Source of the DNA: Opitutales bacterium
GTDB lineage: Bacteria; Verrucomicrobiota; Verrucomicrobiia; Opitutales; JABSRG01
Assembly (NCBI GenBank): GCA_013215165.1
Contig: JABSRG010000044.1
Span: forward strand, 1 to 33,975
DNA length: 33,975 nucleotides
Direction of reading: 5' to 3'
The notes below the pieces were generated by a model. The model made no database searches, was not told the origin of the DNA, and was given only the letters and a program-made list of their open reading frames with translations. Shown here in pieces: positions 1 through 6,640 of this stretch. Every line of letters starts with the position of its first letter. Within the stretch, counting starts at the first letter, position 1. A program made the translations under genes and the position numbers.

Positions 1-87
1 GTCCACCGTATCTACACGGCCGACACCGACTTCCGAAAATTCGATTTCCTTCAAGTAATCAATCCTCTCACAAACCCGAAAGACTGA
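1..87 (+). CDS. C-terminal end of a PIN-domain (VapC-type) toxin, cut by window edge
   Basis: The window opens inside a reading frame that stops at TGA 85-87. The 28 visible residues contain IYTADTDFRKF followed by LQVINPL. This resembles the last strand and helix of PIN-domain ribonucleases, where an Asp in a T-x-D-x-D-F stretch helps bind the metal. PIN toxins of the VapC type cleave RNA and are held off by a small antitoxin, which would lie upstream outside the window. The call rests on a short tail and on the neighbourhood, which is full of TA genes. It could be another PIN-fold protein. Confidence 0.6.
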   Translation, partial: VHRIYTADTDFRKFDFLQVINPLTNPKD

Positions 88-551
88 AAGCCGTTCCCTA
101 CCTTTTCCTTTATATCAACATTCTGAACACCGAACACTGCTCCACGAACAACACTCAAAAAGCAATGTTTTCAGCGCCCTGTCATATCTAACACGCCTTC
201 TCCGCTACGCTGCTTCGATTCTTGAGACAAAGATCGACTACAATAAATCTACCGCTTTCGCACAAAAACTCACCCTAACACTCCTCCGTGCCACAGTGCC
301 TCTGTGAGAGATTTTTCCAGAGCTCCACCTTGCGCCGCTAAGCGCGCGGAGACGTAATGACTTTTCAAGAACCAACGCAGCTCACCAGACCACTCCTCAG
401 CGCTTTCGGCGATCTACGCGGCAAACCCGATTCCCGCGACAGAAACTAATTCGCTACGCGCCATCAAAACCTAAAATTTCAACTACATCCTGACCTGAAC
501 GGTTTGAAAATCGGATTCGACTTTACCCATTATACCATCAACTTTGAATCC
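88..551. other. Intergenic stretch without a convincing gene
   Basis: No reading frame here looks protein-like. The stretch holds scraps of repeats that recur in the left array. 'gttttcagcgccctgtcat' near 169 is matched by 'gttttcagcgacccgtcat' near 1244. A 'cctgacct' motif near 489 recurs near 4671, and a related 'gtccgacctg' lies near 3754. Short frames, such as a 30-codon one at 357, have no recognisable content. Confidence 0.5.
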
Positions 552-782
552 ATGAGCGATCTCCTAAAACGCATCACCGTTGAGCCTGGAAAGTGTGGCG
601 GGCGACCCTGTATTCGCGGCTATCGCCTCCGGGTAAGTGATCTTCTCAGTCTAATCGCCGCAGGCTCTACCCATGAGGAGATTTTTGAGGACTATCCCTT
701 TCTGGAGACCGACGACATCACAGCTGCCCTCACCTATGCCGCGCAGCAGACTGACCATACGATTATCGTCGGTGCTGCGTGA
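552..782 (+). CDS. DUF433-family antitoxin
   Basis: A 76-residue protein from ATG 552. An upstream TTG at 504 would add 16 residues of unlikely sequence, so 552 is preferred. It shows the DUF433 pattern: a short N-terminus ending in PGKCGGRPCIRGYRLRVSDLL, then AAGSTHEEIFEDYPFLETDDITAAL. In this family the G-x-P-C-I-R-G-x-R block leads into a helix-turn-helix-like domain, and members are paired with PIN-like DUF5615 proteins as predicted type II TA modules. The next gene is exactly such a partner, starting inside this stop codon, so the two are surely co-translated. Role as antitoxin and autorepressor is inferred from the family. Confidence 0.88.
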   Translation: MSDLLKRITVEPGKCGGRPCIRGYRLRVSDLLSLIAAGSTHEEIFEDYPFLETDDITAALTYAAQQTDHTIIVGAA

Positions 783-1108
783 AATTTTTAATCGACGTCC
801 AATGCCCACTCACTCTGGCGCGCTGGCTCCGAGGCCGTAACATGGACGCTATTCATGCGCTCGAACAAAAATGGGGACAAAAGAGCGACCATGAACTTTG
901 GGTAATCGCTCAAAAAGAGGACCGAATCGTAATCAGTAAAGATGAAGACTTTTTTCTCCTTGCGTCGCGCCCTGAAGACGAAGGGCGCCTGCTCTGGATT
1001 CGATTAGGAAACTGCCGCACATCAGACTTGATCACACATATCAACCGGAATTGGTCGGAAATTACAGATGCTTTTGTTCAAAATCAACGGATCGTCGAGC
1101 TCCGTTAA
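779..1108 (+). CDS. DUF5615 PIN-like toxin (Mut7-C-type RNase fold)
   Basis: A 109-residue protein starting at GTG 779, overlapping the DUF433 stop by four bases. The N-terminus KFLIDVQCPLTLARWLRG carries the first acidic residue (Asp6) of the PIN-like site. The centre has KSDHELWVIAQKEDRIVISKDEDFF, with the conserved D-x-E/D-[IL] and S/T-x-D-x-D-F positions. Length matches the family. These proteins are predicted ribonucleases neutralised by DUF433 partners. All expected acidic residues are present, so this copy looks intact, unlike the second DUF5615 gene in the window (22338-22736). The spacer beyond 1108 holds only repeat scraps. Confidence 0.87.
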   Translation: MKFLIDVQCPLTLARWLRGRNMDAIHALEQKWGQKSDHELWVIAQKEDRIVISKDEDFFLLASRPEDEGRLLWIRLGNCRTSDLITHINRNWSEITDAFVQNQRIVELR

Positions 1109-1307
1109 ACCTGTTTCAAACTCCCCCAAAATGTCATAGTCCATAATTGCTCCGCCCTCTCCGCTACCCTCTATCATCATTGATCCATCACTGCTCGCAG
1201 GGCGCACCGTTCAAATGACAAAGCCTGAGAAGTAAAAGGCGGTGTTTTCAGCGACCCGTCATGTCTAAACCGATGTGGGGTGGCTACCGTCGAACAAAAG
1301 TTAAATC

Positions 1308-1817
1308 ATGAAAGCGTCGTCATTCCACGCCATCACTGCCGCGCTCGCGAAGCACAAAGTACGCTACATCGTTGTCGGCGGACTGGCAGTAATCGCACAT
1401 GGATACCTAAGAGCTACGCGGGATGCTGATCTGGTGGTGGAGCTGATACCGGAAAACATCAAATCAGCCTTCACCGCACTCGGTGAAATCGGCTATCGCC
1501 CCATTGCCCCGGTGACGGTCGAGCAGTTCAGTGATACTCAACTTCGGAACACATGGCACCGTGAGAAAAACATGGAGGTATTACAGTTCTGGAGCAAAAC
1601 ATACCCAGACACCCCAATCGATGTATTTATTCAACAGCCCTTCGACTTCCAGAGCGAATGGGACGCCGCAAAATGCGACCTCACCGGCGCGCATAAAATT
1701 CCTATACGTTTTGCAAGCATACCTACCTTGATCGCAATGAAGCAGACAGCCGATCGCCCCAAGGACCAGATCGACGTTGAGTATTTACGCCAAATTCAGC
1801 AGGCTTCGGGGGAATGA
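1308..1817 (+). CDS. Nucleotidyltransferase-fold protein (AbiEii/DUF6036-like), putative TA component
   Basis: A 169-residue protein. Residues about 20-45 read YIVVGGLAVIAHGYLRATRDADLVVEL. This is the nucleotidyltransferase-fold signature, with a GG-A-x6-12-R-x-T-x-D-x-D active site (Asp pair in RDADLVV). The middle part (PIDVFIQQPFDF) supplies a possible third acidic residue. The C-terminus has SIPTLIAMKQTADRPKDQIDVEYL, typical of minimal nucleotidyltransferases whose helix ends R-x-K-D-x-x-D. Related AbiEii and MenA toxins transfer nucleotides to tRNA or other RNA. The ATG of the next gene overlaps this stop (ATGA), so it is half of a two-gene unit. Substrate and toxin activity are inferred. 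Confidence 0.8.
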   Translation: MKASSFHAITAALAKHKVRYIVVGGLAVIAHGYLRATRDADLVVELIPENIKSAFTALGEIGYRPIAPVTVEQFSDTQLRNTWHREKNMEVLQFWSKTYPDTPIDVFIQQPFDFQSEWDAAKCDLTGAHKIPIRFASIPTLIAMKQTADRPKDQIDVEYLRQIQQASGE

Positions 1818-2050
1818 GTGATTTCGACACAGAAATCGATTGGCGACGATGCACATTCACGGGTAGCGAACTGGAAAGCCTCCGCGCATGGCAACGGCTC
1901 AGTTTTGACGAAAAACTCCAGGCAAACGAGGAGATGAACGCTTTTTTCGATCAGGTAATCCAACAACGACAGAAACACGGCCAACCCTACATTGACCCCA
2001 ATACCGACCAACTCGTAAACCCGGCTGAAAAGCAAAAAGATGAAAGGTAA
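1814..2050 (+). CDS. Small acidic partner of the upstream nucleotidyltransferase
   Basis: A 78-residue protein translated through a four-base overlap with the nucleotidyltransferase. It has an IDWRRCTFTGSELESLRAW core followed by LSFDEKLQANEEMNAFFDQ, and then a charged tail. From memory, small proteins with a W-x-x-x-x-F-x-G-S-x-L-x-x-L-R-x-W pattern and an 'EKLxAxEEM' helix occur next to nucleotidyltransferase genes, but I know no named function. It has no DNA-binding motif I recognise. An antitoxin or a regulatory subunit are both possible. The tail beyond about residue 65 (NPAEKQKDER) runs into spacer-like sequence and may be a late extension. Confidence 0.65.
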   Translation: MSDFDTEIDWRRCTFTGSELESLRAWQRLSFDEKLQANEEMNAFFDQVIQQRQKHGQPYIDPNTDQLVNPAEKQKDER

Positions 2051-2152
2051 AAGGCAAAGTCTCCCGCCGACCTTACCACTCTTTCCTTTTGTTCCATTTT
2101 ACCTTTTTCCTTTCACCTTTTATCCTTCCGAGGCAACCAGACAAGCTCATCG

Positions 2153-2806
2153 ATGACCCAATCATTCTTTGAACCACGACTCGACATACTGCCAACACAG
2201 CAGCGAGCCCTCTGGCCTGAACTGAGCGAGATACCCGAGAGCTTCGTCCTTTACGGAGGCACCGCGATAGCGCTTCAGCTTGGTCACCGCGAGAGTATTG
2301 ATTTCGACTTTTTCAGCCCAATGCCCTTCGACCCCGACGACCTCTTAAGCACACTACCCTGCCTCCAAGGGGCCAGAGTCACTCAGCGACAGCAGAACAC
2401 ATTGACTGCCATCGTAGACCGATCGGGAGATGTCTCGCTCTCCTTCTTTGGTCTACCTTCCATTCCTCGACTGTTACCCCCGCTGCGCAGCCGAGACAAC
2501 CACCTTCAGGTGGCTTCTCTCACGGATCTCGCCGGCATGAAGGTGAGCGTCATACAAAAGAGAGCCGAGTGGAAAGATTATGCCGACATTGCGGCGCTGC
2601 TCGAACATGGCACCAGCCTTGAGTTGGCCCTAAGTGCGGGGCAGGCGATCTATGGAGACCCCTTCAATCCCCAGATTGCTCTCAAGGCAATGTCCTACTT
2701 CGACGACGTGCACGGCATCGACATGCAAACTAGAAAAAAAATTCAGGACGCCGTGCGACGCGTTGATTTGCACTCCCTCCCGAAAATCCCACAATCAGAC
2801 ACATGA
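2153..2806 (+). CDS. AbiEii/AbiGii-type nucleotidyltransferase
   Basis: A 217-residue protein. Residues about 30-55 read FVLYGGTAIALQLGHRESIDFDFFS, the canonical AbiEii active site: GG-T-A-x-x-L-x10-S-x-D-x-D-F. It later has ASLTDLAGMKVSVIQKRAEWKDYADIAALL. This is the second conserved block, in which a Lys and the R-x-x-x-K-D-x-x-D-x-x-x-L helix lie near the active site. AbiEii proteins are GTP-binding nucleotidyltransferase toxins of type IV TA or abortive-infection systems. No AbiEi-type winged-helix antitoxin precedes it. Instead a 99-residue protein follows with an ATGA overlap. Family assignment is confident. Phage defence is inference. Confidence 0.87.
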   Translation: MTQSFFEPRLDILPTQQRALWPELSEIPESFVLYGGTAIALQLGHRESIDFDFFSPMPFDPDDLLSTLPCLQGARVTQRQQNTLTAIVDRSGDVSLSFFGLPSIPRLLPPLRSRDNHLQVASLTDLAGMKVSVIQKRAEWKDYADIAALLEHGTSLELALSAGQAIYGDPFNPQIALKAMSYFDDVHGIDMQTRKKIQDAVRRVDLHSLPKIPQSDT

Positions 2807-3102
2807 AGATTCAGCTCACTCCGGACCTCGCACGAGCCACCCGTCGCTGCATCTGGTTTGAACCCCCGGAACAGGCAGTCCAAGACATTCCGCGCCTCGC
2901 AGCCTACATCCTCACCTATGGCACGCCCGAGGACATCTTTACCCTGCGGGAACAAATCGACGACACCCAACTGCAGGAGTGCCTCGACCATGCACCCCCA
3001 GGCATCTTTGACAAACGCTCCTGGGCCTATTGGAATCTCGTCATCGGCCGCTACACCCCACCGCCCCTTCCCGAACGAAAACTGGAGAATATCAAAATTT
3101 AA
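2803..3102 (+). CDS. Small DUF6922-like partner of the AbiEii-type nucleotidyltransferase
   Basis: A 99-residue protein overlapping the upstream stop by four bases. It begins near RCIWFEPPEQAVQDIPRLAA, then YILTYGTPEDIFTLREQ and ends KRSWAYWNLVIGRY. From memory this matches the layout of the DUF6922 family: an aromatic W-x-x-x-x-x-D/E start, a 'I-L-x-x-G-x-x-E-D' helix and a terminal S-x-x-x-W-x-L-V-L-G. That family is often found beside AbiEii-like genes. It has no catalytic motif. Co-translation suggests it is the neutralising or accessory partner, but no biochemical role is known to me. Confidence 0.65.
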   Translation: MKIQLTPDLARATRRCIWFEPPEQAVQDIPRLAAYILTYGTPEDIFTLREQIDDTQLQECLDHAPPGIFDKRSWAYWNLVIGRYTPPPLPERKLENIKI

Positions 3103-3124
3103 AGGGCAGAAGGCAAAGCCCCCT

Positions 3125-3223
3125 CATAATTGCTCCACCACTGCCCCAATGACGCCCGCTCATTCGGCCTAAAGGCCAAAATGCAAAGCATTTTGCCATC
3201 TACGCGCTTCCGCGCTCCGTCAT
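3125..3223 (+). repeat. Left-array intergenic repeat, copy 1 (99 nt)
   Basis: Aligned by eye with 4694-4792 without gaps; I count about 9 mismatches in 99. It contains a perfect hairpin, CAAAATGC-AAA-GCATTTTG, and ends in 'tacgcgcttccgcgctccg'. It sits between gene modules and contains no reading frame. A partial relative ('cataattgctccgccctct') lies near 1140. The element could be a mobile-element remnant or a seed for recombination between modules. Confidence 0.8.
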
Positions 3224-3255
3224 AGTTCACAATTCATAATTCAAAATTCAAAAAA

Positions 3256-3549
3256 ATGCCCCCAAGCCCGCTAGCATCCGAGACACCCTCACCCAGCATC
3301 GTCCAGCTTTGGACCAGTTTGGCGTAAAGCGGCTTGCCCTCTTTGGCTCCGACAGCCGCGGCGAACCGACCCGCGGAGATCTCGACTTTATGGTAGAGTT
3401 TAGCCGCCTACCGGGTCTCCTGGACTACGGAGGGCTTGAAATGCTTTCTCGAAGACCGGTTCCAATGCCCAGTCGACCTGGTCACTCGAGCCAGTTGCCC
3501 CAAGCGCTTCCTCAAACGCATCCAACCCGACCTACAAGATGTCGCGTGA
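3256..3549 (+). pseudogene. Frameshifted MNT-family nucleotidyltransferase (MntA-like)
   Basis: The coherent protein can be read only by changing frame twice. ATG 3256 is followed by five C residues. One more C would give the start MPPKPASIRDTLTQHR. The next block RLALFGSDSRGEPTRGDLDFMVEF is the MNT active site (G-S-x10-D-x-D). Near 3430 an extra G shifts the frame. Restoring it gives LKCFLEDRFQCPVDLVTRA and a tail that stops at TGA 3547. The two one-base changes compensate each other. MNT proteins are the AMP-transferring antitoxins of HepT/MntA modules. The end overlaps the downstream HepT start by 11 bases. The shifts may be real decay or homopolymer sequencing errors. Confidence 0.75.
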
Positions 3550-3727
3550 CCCGGCCTTGCGTTTAGAAGACATTCTCGAATCGATCGAGGTTGTAGAATG
3601 CTACACTGCCGACGTCGACTATGATGGGTTTTGCAACGACCCCAAGACCGTCGACGCCGTTACCCGCCGACTCCTCATCCTGAAACCCGCAATCCAGTCC
3701 ATGCTCAAGCAATCTACCGAGTCGTGA
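3539..3727 (+). pseudogene. Truncated HepT (DUF86) toxin
   Basis: Reads MSRDPALRLEDILESIEVVE then YTADVDYDGFCNDPKTVDAV, which is the standard N-terminal half of HepT-like RNases. Intact members have roughly 110-120 residues and end in the R-x4-H-x-Y active site. Here similarity fades after 'TRRLLIL' and the frame stops at 62 residues. No R-x4-H-x-Y motif follows within the next 100 bases in any frame I checked, so the catalytic half is missing. The start overlaps the preceding MNT gene by 11 bases, the same overlap inferred for the pair at 19.9 kb. Almost certainly non-functional as an RNase. Confidence 0.8.
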
Positions 3728-3813
3728 AACAAGGGAAGCTAAAGCGTTACCTATGTCCGACCTGCCCCCCGTTTCAGTCCTGCGTCATCTTTAAAACTTG
3801 AACCCCAGCACAC

Positions 3814-3826
3814 TATCATAATGATA
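3814..3826. promoter_or_regulatory. Palindrome upstream of RHH antitoxin, possible operator
   Basis: TATCAT-A-ATGATA is a perfect 13-bp inverted repeat ending five bases before the ATG at 3832. Ribbon-helix-helix antitoxins usually repress their own promoter at such sites. Position and symmetry are seen directly; the operator role is inferred. Confidence 0.5.
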
Positions 3827-3831
3827 CCGAT

Positions 3832-4059
3832 ATGAAAGCAATACACGTCCGCGATGTTCCTGAGCCAATCCTCAATCGGCTGGAACTGCGCGCTGCGGCT
3901 CATCACCGATCGTTGCAACAGGAAATAAAATACCTTCTCACTGCCGCCGCACACACACCCCTCCCGAAAGCCGGCAAGCTCAAGCTCCACCTCGCCCAAT
4001 CTGGCTCATCATCGGGCGCCTTGTCGCGCGATGACATCTATCAGCACGATGCACGCTGA
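3832..4059 (+). CDS. FitA/VapB-type ribbon-helix-helix antitoxin
   Basis: A 75-residue protein. It starts MKAIHVRDVPEPILNRLELR and continues AAAHHRSLQQEIKYLLTAAA. This is the pattern of FitA-like ribbon-helix-helix antitoxins: a short DNA-binding strand (IHVRDVP), two helices, and a conserved S-L-Q-x-E-I turn. The C-terminal part is a flexible tail, ending SRDDIYQHDAR, that would wrap the toxin. The toxin gene starts 29 bases before this stop. A palindrome lies directly upstream and would suit autoregulation. Confidence 0.87.
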   Translation: MKAIHVRDVPEPILNRLELRAAAHHRSLQQEIKYLLTAAAHTPLPKAGKLKLHLAQSGSSSGALSRDDIYQHDAR

Positions 4060-4507
4060 ACCGAAGAAGGTCTTCATCGACACCAATATCCTGCTCGCGG
4101 CGACGAACCAAGATCGTCCCGAGCACGCTCAATGCACTGCCATACTGGAAGCAATGATGAGCGATGCGCACACAGGCTATGTGAACGGCCAGGTACTCCG
4201 CGAATACGCTGTCGTCGCCACGCGCCCCAAGGTCCAGAACGGCTTAGATCTAAGCCCGGAAGCGGCCGCGGACAACATAGACACCTTTCGCAGCATTCTC
4301 TTCATCCTCGAGGAAACCCGCAGCGTCGCCGATGAGCCAGTCCGCCTCATCCGCACCCATGAACTTCACGGCAAACGCATCCACGACGCCAACATCGCAG
4401 CCACCGTCATCGCCCACGGCCTCTCAGAACTCCTCACCAGCAACCCAAAAGACTATGCCCCCTTCCCAGAAATCACCTGCACCCGACCGAAGGAATTCAT
4501 GATTTAG
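4031..4507 (+). CDS. PIN-domain toxin, VapC/FitB type
   Basis: A 158-residue protein; ATG 4049 would remove six residues and is equally plausible. KKVFIDTNILLAATNQD supplies the first catalytic Asp in the D-T-N-x-L motif. QVLREYAVVATRP carries the conserved Glu. GKRIHDANIAATVIAHG supplies the third acidic residue, and LLTSNPKDYAPF the last. PIN toxins are Mg-dependent RNases, often acting on tRNA or rRNA. All four motif positions are present, so this copy looks active and controlled by the overlapping antitoxin. Confidence 0.9.
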   Translation: MTSISTMHAEPKKVFIDTNILLAATNQDRPEHAQCTAILEAMMSDAHTGYVNGQVLREYAVVATRPKVQNGLDLSPEAAADNIDTFRSILFILEETRSVADEPVRLIRTHELHGKRIHDANIAATVIAHGLSELLTSNPKDYAPFPEITCTRPKEFMI

Positions 4508-4868
4508 AATTAAGAAATGCCGCCGCCCCTTTACTTCACCGATAGCGATAACGATCCCGAAAAAAAAGCCCATTGTCGGATAATCCATACTTCCAAGTCC
4601 CCTGCAGTTAGCACGATTCCCGAGACGGCGACCGAGAAAGATTTTTCGAGATCTAAAGGCTTACCTATGTCCTGACCTCTCCCCTCTCCAATTCATAATT
4701 GCTCCATCACTGCCCAAAGGGCGCCCACTCACTCGGCCTAAAGACCAAAATGCAAAGCATTTCACCATCTACGCGCTTCCGCGCTCCGTCATCCTTAATC
4801 CCTCAACCTTAATCCTTCATCCGGCTCAGGCCCTTGCTCTCTGCACCGCTGCTCTTTATCTTTCGACT
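4508..4868. other. Intergenic stretch between VapC and HicB
   Basis: Contains the second 99-nt repeat (4694-4792) and the 'ttacctatgtcctgacct' motif near 4661 that has a relative near 3749. The only frame with any character is ATG 4517 to TGA 4675 (52 codons). Its end, EKDFSRSKGLPMS, looks peptide-like, but I recognise no family. It may be the tail of a lost gene. No terminator was seen. Confidence 0.4.
4694..4792 (+). repeat. Left-array intergenic repeat, copy 2 (99 nt)
   Basis: Gap-free match to 3125-3223 with about 9 mismatches counted by eye. The hairpin arm is partly lost here (GCATTTCA instead of GCATTTTG). It lies just before the HicB-like gene. Confidence 0.8.
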
Positions 4869-5060
4869 GTGAAGATACTATACACCTACTGGACTGAGCC
4901 GGACGGCAGGCTACTCGGATATCTGAATGAGTTTCCCGAGCATTGGACTCAGGGCACCGATCTTGAAGACCTCCAAGCGCACTTGTTCGACCTGTTCCGA
5001 TCCTTCTCCGACGAAACCCTTCCTGGAATAAAGCGGGTCGCCGAGTTAGATATAGCATGA
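4869..5060 (+). CDS. hicB: HicB-family antitoxin
   Basis: A 63-residue protein starting at GTG 4869. It reads MKILYTYWTEPDGRLLGYLN, then FPEHWTQGTDLEDLQAHLFD and ends GIKRVAELDIA. This is the short HicB fold: strands with a G-Y-L-x-E-F/Y-P core, the W-T-Q-G turn, and the T/D-L-E-x-L-x-x-x-L helix. It has no C-terminal DNA-binding domain, as in many short HicB proteins. HicB proteins bind and neutralise the HicA mRNA interferase. The hicA reading frame starts inside this stop (ATGA), but it is broken. Confidence 0.85.
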   Translation: MKILYTYWTEPDGRLLGYLNEFPEHWTQGTDLEDLQAHLFDLFRSFSDETLPGIKRVAELDIA

Positions 5061-5195
5061 AACGCAGAGATTTAGTCTCTCAGCTCGAAAAAGCAGGATG
5101 CATACTGCTGCGTAATGGAGCGTGACACGACATCTACCACAACCCGACATCGAGAAATTAACGAGCACCTCGCGCGCAAGATCCTCAAAGACCTC
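5057..5195 (+). pseudogene. hicA: Decayed HicA mRNA interferase
   Basis: From ATG 5057 the frame reads MKRRDLVSQLEKAGCILLRN followed by GA and then TGA at 5123. Directly after the stop, in the same frame, come HDIYHNP residues, the HicA block that carries the catalytic His. The C-terminal part RHREINEHLARKILKDL continues in another frame from about 5145, so there is also a small deletion around 5144. HicA is normally about 60-85 residues, and the pieces add up to most of it. The matching HicB is intact. With both a nonsense codon and a frameshift the toxin should be dead. Confidence 0.82.
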
Positions 5196-5293
5196 ACTCA
5201 ACACTCGCGGCTCAAAAGGCAAAACTTTACGAGTTCTCCCTCTCTTCCCATCCCACTTTCACCTTCTACCCTTTGCCTTCCTCCTTTCACCTC

Positions 5294-5428
5294 ATGCCCG
5301 AAGAGCTCCAGAGCGACCTCGGAAATCGAACGAAGCAATTCGCCCTTCGCATAATCAGGCTTTTCCAAGCCCTACCATCGAATCCAGAAGCACAAATCAT
5401 TGGTAAACAGCTCCGTCAGCTTTCATAA
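5294..5428 (+). pseudogene. Truncated four-helix-bundle protein (23S IVP family)
   Basis: A 44-residue frame reading MPEELQSDLGNRTKQFALRI and then AQIIGKQLRQLS before TAA. It parallels the first third of the intact gene at 5458, where the same positions read YAIRIIECFRSLP and EAQIIGKQLLRSG. The DNA is nearly identical around 'gaagcacaaatcat'. Similarity ends where the AT-rich 'ttcataattcacaatt' spacer begins, so the rest of the gene was lost at that boundary. An intact paralogue follows 30 bases later. Confidence 0.75.
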
Positions 5429-5457
5429 TTCACAATTAAGAATTCATAATTCAAAAA

Positions 5458-5820
5458 ATGCCCCAGAAGGATCTCGTTGAGCGCACCATGCAGTATGCGA
5501 TTCGAATCATCGAATGCTTTAGAAGCTTACCGCGCGAGACAGAAGCACAAATCATCGGCAAACAGCTCTTAAGATCTGGAACTTCAGTCGGTGCTAACTT
5601 TAGAGAGGCTCAACGCGCCCAAAGCGATGCCGACTTCATCTCCAAACTCGCTATATCACTGAAGGAACTCGAAGAATCTGCATACTGGCTGGAGCTCATG
5701 GAAAAAACGGCAATATTTCCTAAAAATCGCCTGGCTCCTCTCCAAGACGAAACTCAACAACTCATAGCCATATTTACATCCATCACGAAAAAGAAAAAGC
5801 AATCGATGAGAAACCGATGA
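5458..5820 (+). CDS. Four-helix-bundle protein, 23S rRNA-IVP family
   Basis: A 120-residue protein of usual length. The N-terminal helix reads RTMQYAIRIIECFRSLPRET. The family core QLLRSGTSVGANFREAQRAQ follows, then FISKLAISLKELEESAYWLE. The S-x-x-S-V-G-A-N-x-x-E-A block and the K-E-x-x-E-x-x-Y-W-L helix are the hallmarks of the family, first noted inside 23S rRNA intervening sequences but widely found as free genes. The biochemical role is unknown. Its lysine-rich tail follows the usual end. The gene is preceded by the AT-rich spacer seen elsewhere in the left array. Confidence 0.88.
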   Translation: MPQKDLVERTMQYAIRIIECFRSLPRETEAQIIGKQLLRSGTSVGANFREAQRAQSDADFISKLAISLKELEESAYWLELMEKTAIFPKNRLAPLQDETQQLIAIFTSITKKKKQSMRNR

Positions 5821-5901
5821 TAGTTCGATATCAGATTCTCCTAATTTGCTGATAAGGGGATCTTTTCATAATTCACAATTCACAATTTTTAATTCTAAAA
5901 A

Positions 5902-6606
5902 ATGAGAATCATTTTTTTATCCCTCCCCATCCTCGGCATCCTCTCCGCCATCAGCTTCGCGATCTTCGACGCCGTCCGTCCCCAGCCCGAGCCCTCGATT
6001 ACCCAACCCCTCGACAGCCTCATCCCGCGTGACCTCCCCGGCTGGACGGTAAAAGACCTCCCCCTCGCCGAGACCGAAGAGCTCCGCGGGCGCGTCGAAG
6101 AAATGCTCGACTTCGACGACTACGTCAGCCGCATCTATACCCGAGGCAGCACCCAACTCATCCTCTACATCGCCTACTGGAAACCCGGCTCCGCCCCCAT
6201 CAAACAAGCCCACGAGCACACCCCCGACATCTGCTGGGTCCTCAACGGTTGGGAGCCCAAAGTCCGTGAGCATGGCATCGACCTCGACCTAGTCTTCGCC
6301 ACCGACGCCCACCCCGCCGAATTCCGCATCTTCGAGAAAAACAACACCGAACAATCCGTCGTCTTTTGGCACGTCGTGGGGAATGACATATATACCAACG
6401 AGCGCAACGATGCCCGCGCAGTCACCCCTTCCCTAAATTTCTTAAAAACAATCCAGCAATTCGGCCTCAACCAGAAACGCGAACAATTCTTTGTCCGCGT
6501 CTCATCCAATCGCGATGTGCGCATTGTCCTCAACGAACCCTCAACCGCACCCCTCCGGGAGCACTTGGCAGAGATTGCCCGGGTTACGCCGCCGGTTGAG
6601 AGCTAG
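5902..6606 (+). CDS. EpsI/DUF3485 exosortase-associated protein
   Basis: A 234-residue protein with an N-terminal hydrophobic segment (about residues 3-24) acting as signal anchor. A periplasmic domain follows. Its centre, YIAYWKPGSAPIKQAHEHTP and then DICWVLNGWEP, carries the EpsI hallmark: Y-W-x-P-G, H-x-P-x-x-C, and L-x-G-W. EpsI proteins, alone or fused to exosortases, accompany exopolysaccharide and PEP-CTERM sorting loci. No exosortase gene is present nearby in this window. It faces the polysaccharide operon convergently with a 34-base gap. It is much GC-richer than the centre of that operon (about two thirds G+C in 6061-6120). Confidence 0.85.
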   Translation: MRIIFLSLPILGILSAISFAIFDAVRPQPEPSITQPLDSLIPRDLPGWTVKDLPLAETEELRGRVEEMLDFDDYVSRIYTRGSTQLILYIAYWKPGSAPIKQAHEHTPDICWVLNGWEPKVREHGIDLDLVFATDAHPAEFRIFEKNNTEQSVVFWHVVGNDIYTNERNDARAVTPSLNFLKTIQQFGLNQKREQFFVRVSSNRDVRIVLNEPSTAPLREHLAEIARVTPPVES

Positions 6607-6640
6607 GCACTGAGGAAACCTATCGCTCATTTCAAAACAT

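Noticed and set aside
4517-4675. Short frame of 52 codons ending GLPMS
   Set aside because: No recognisable family, and its end lies in a repeated spacer motif; mentioned only as possible remnant.
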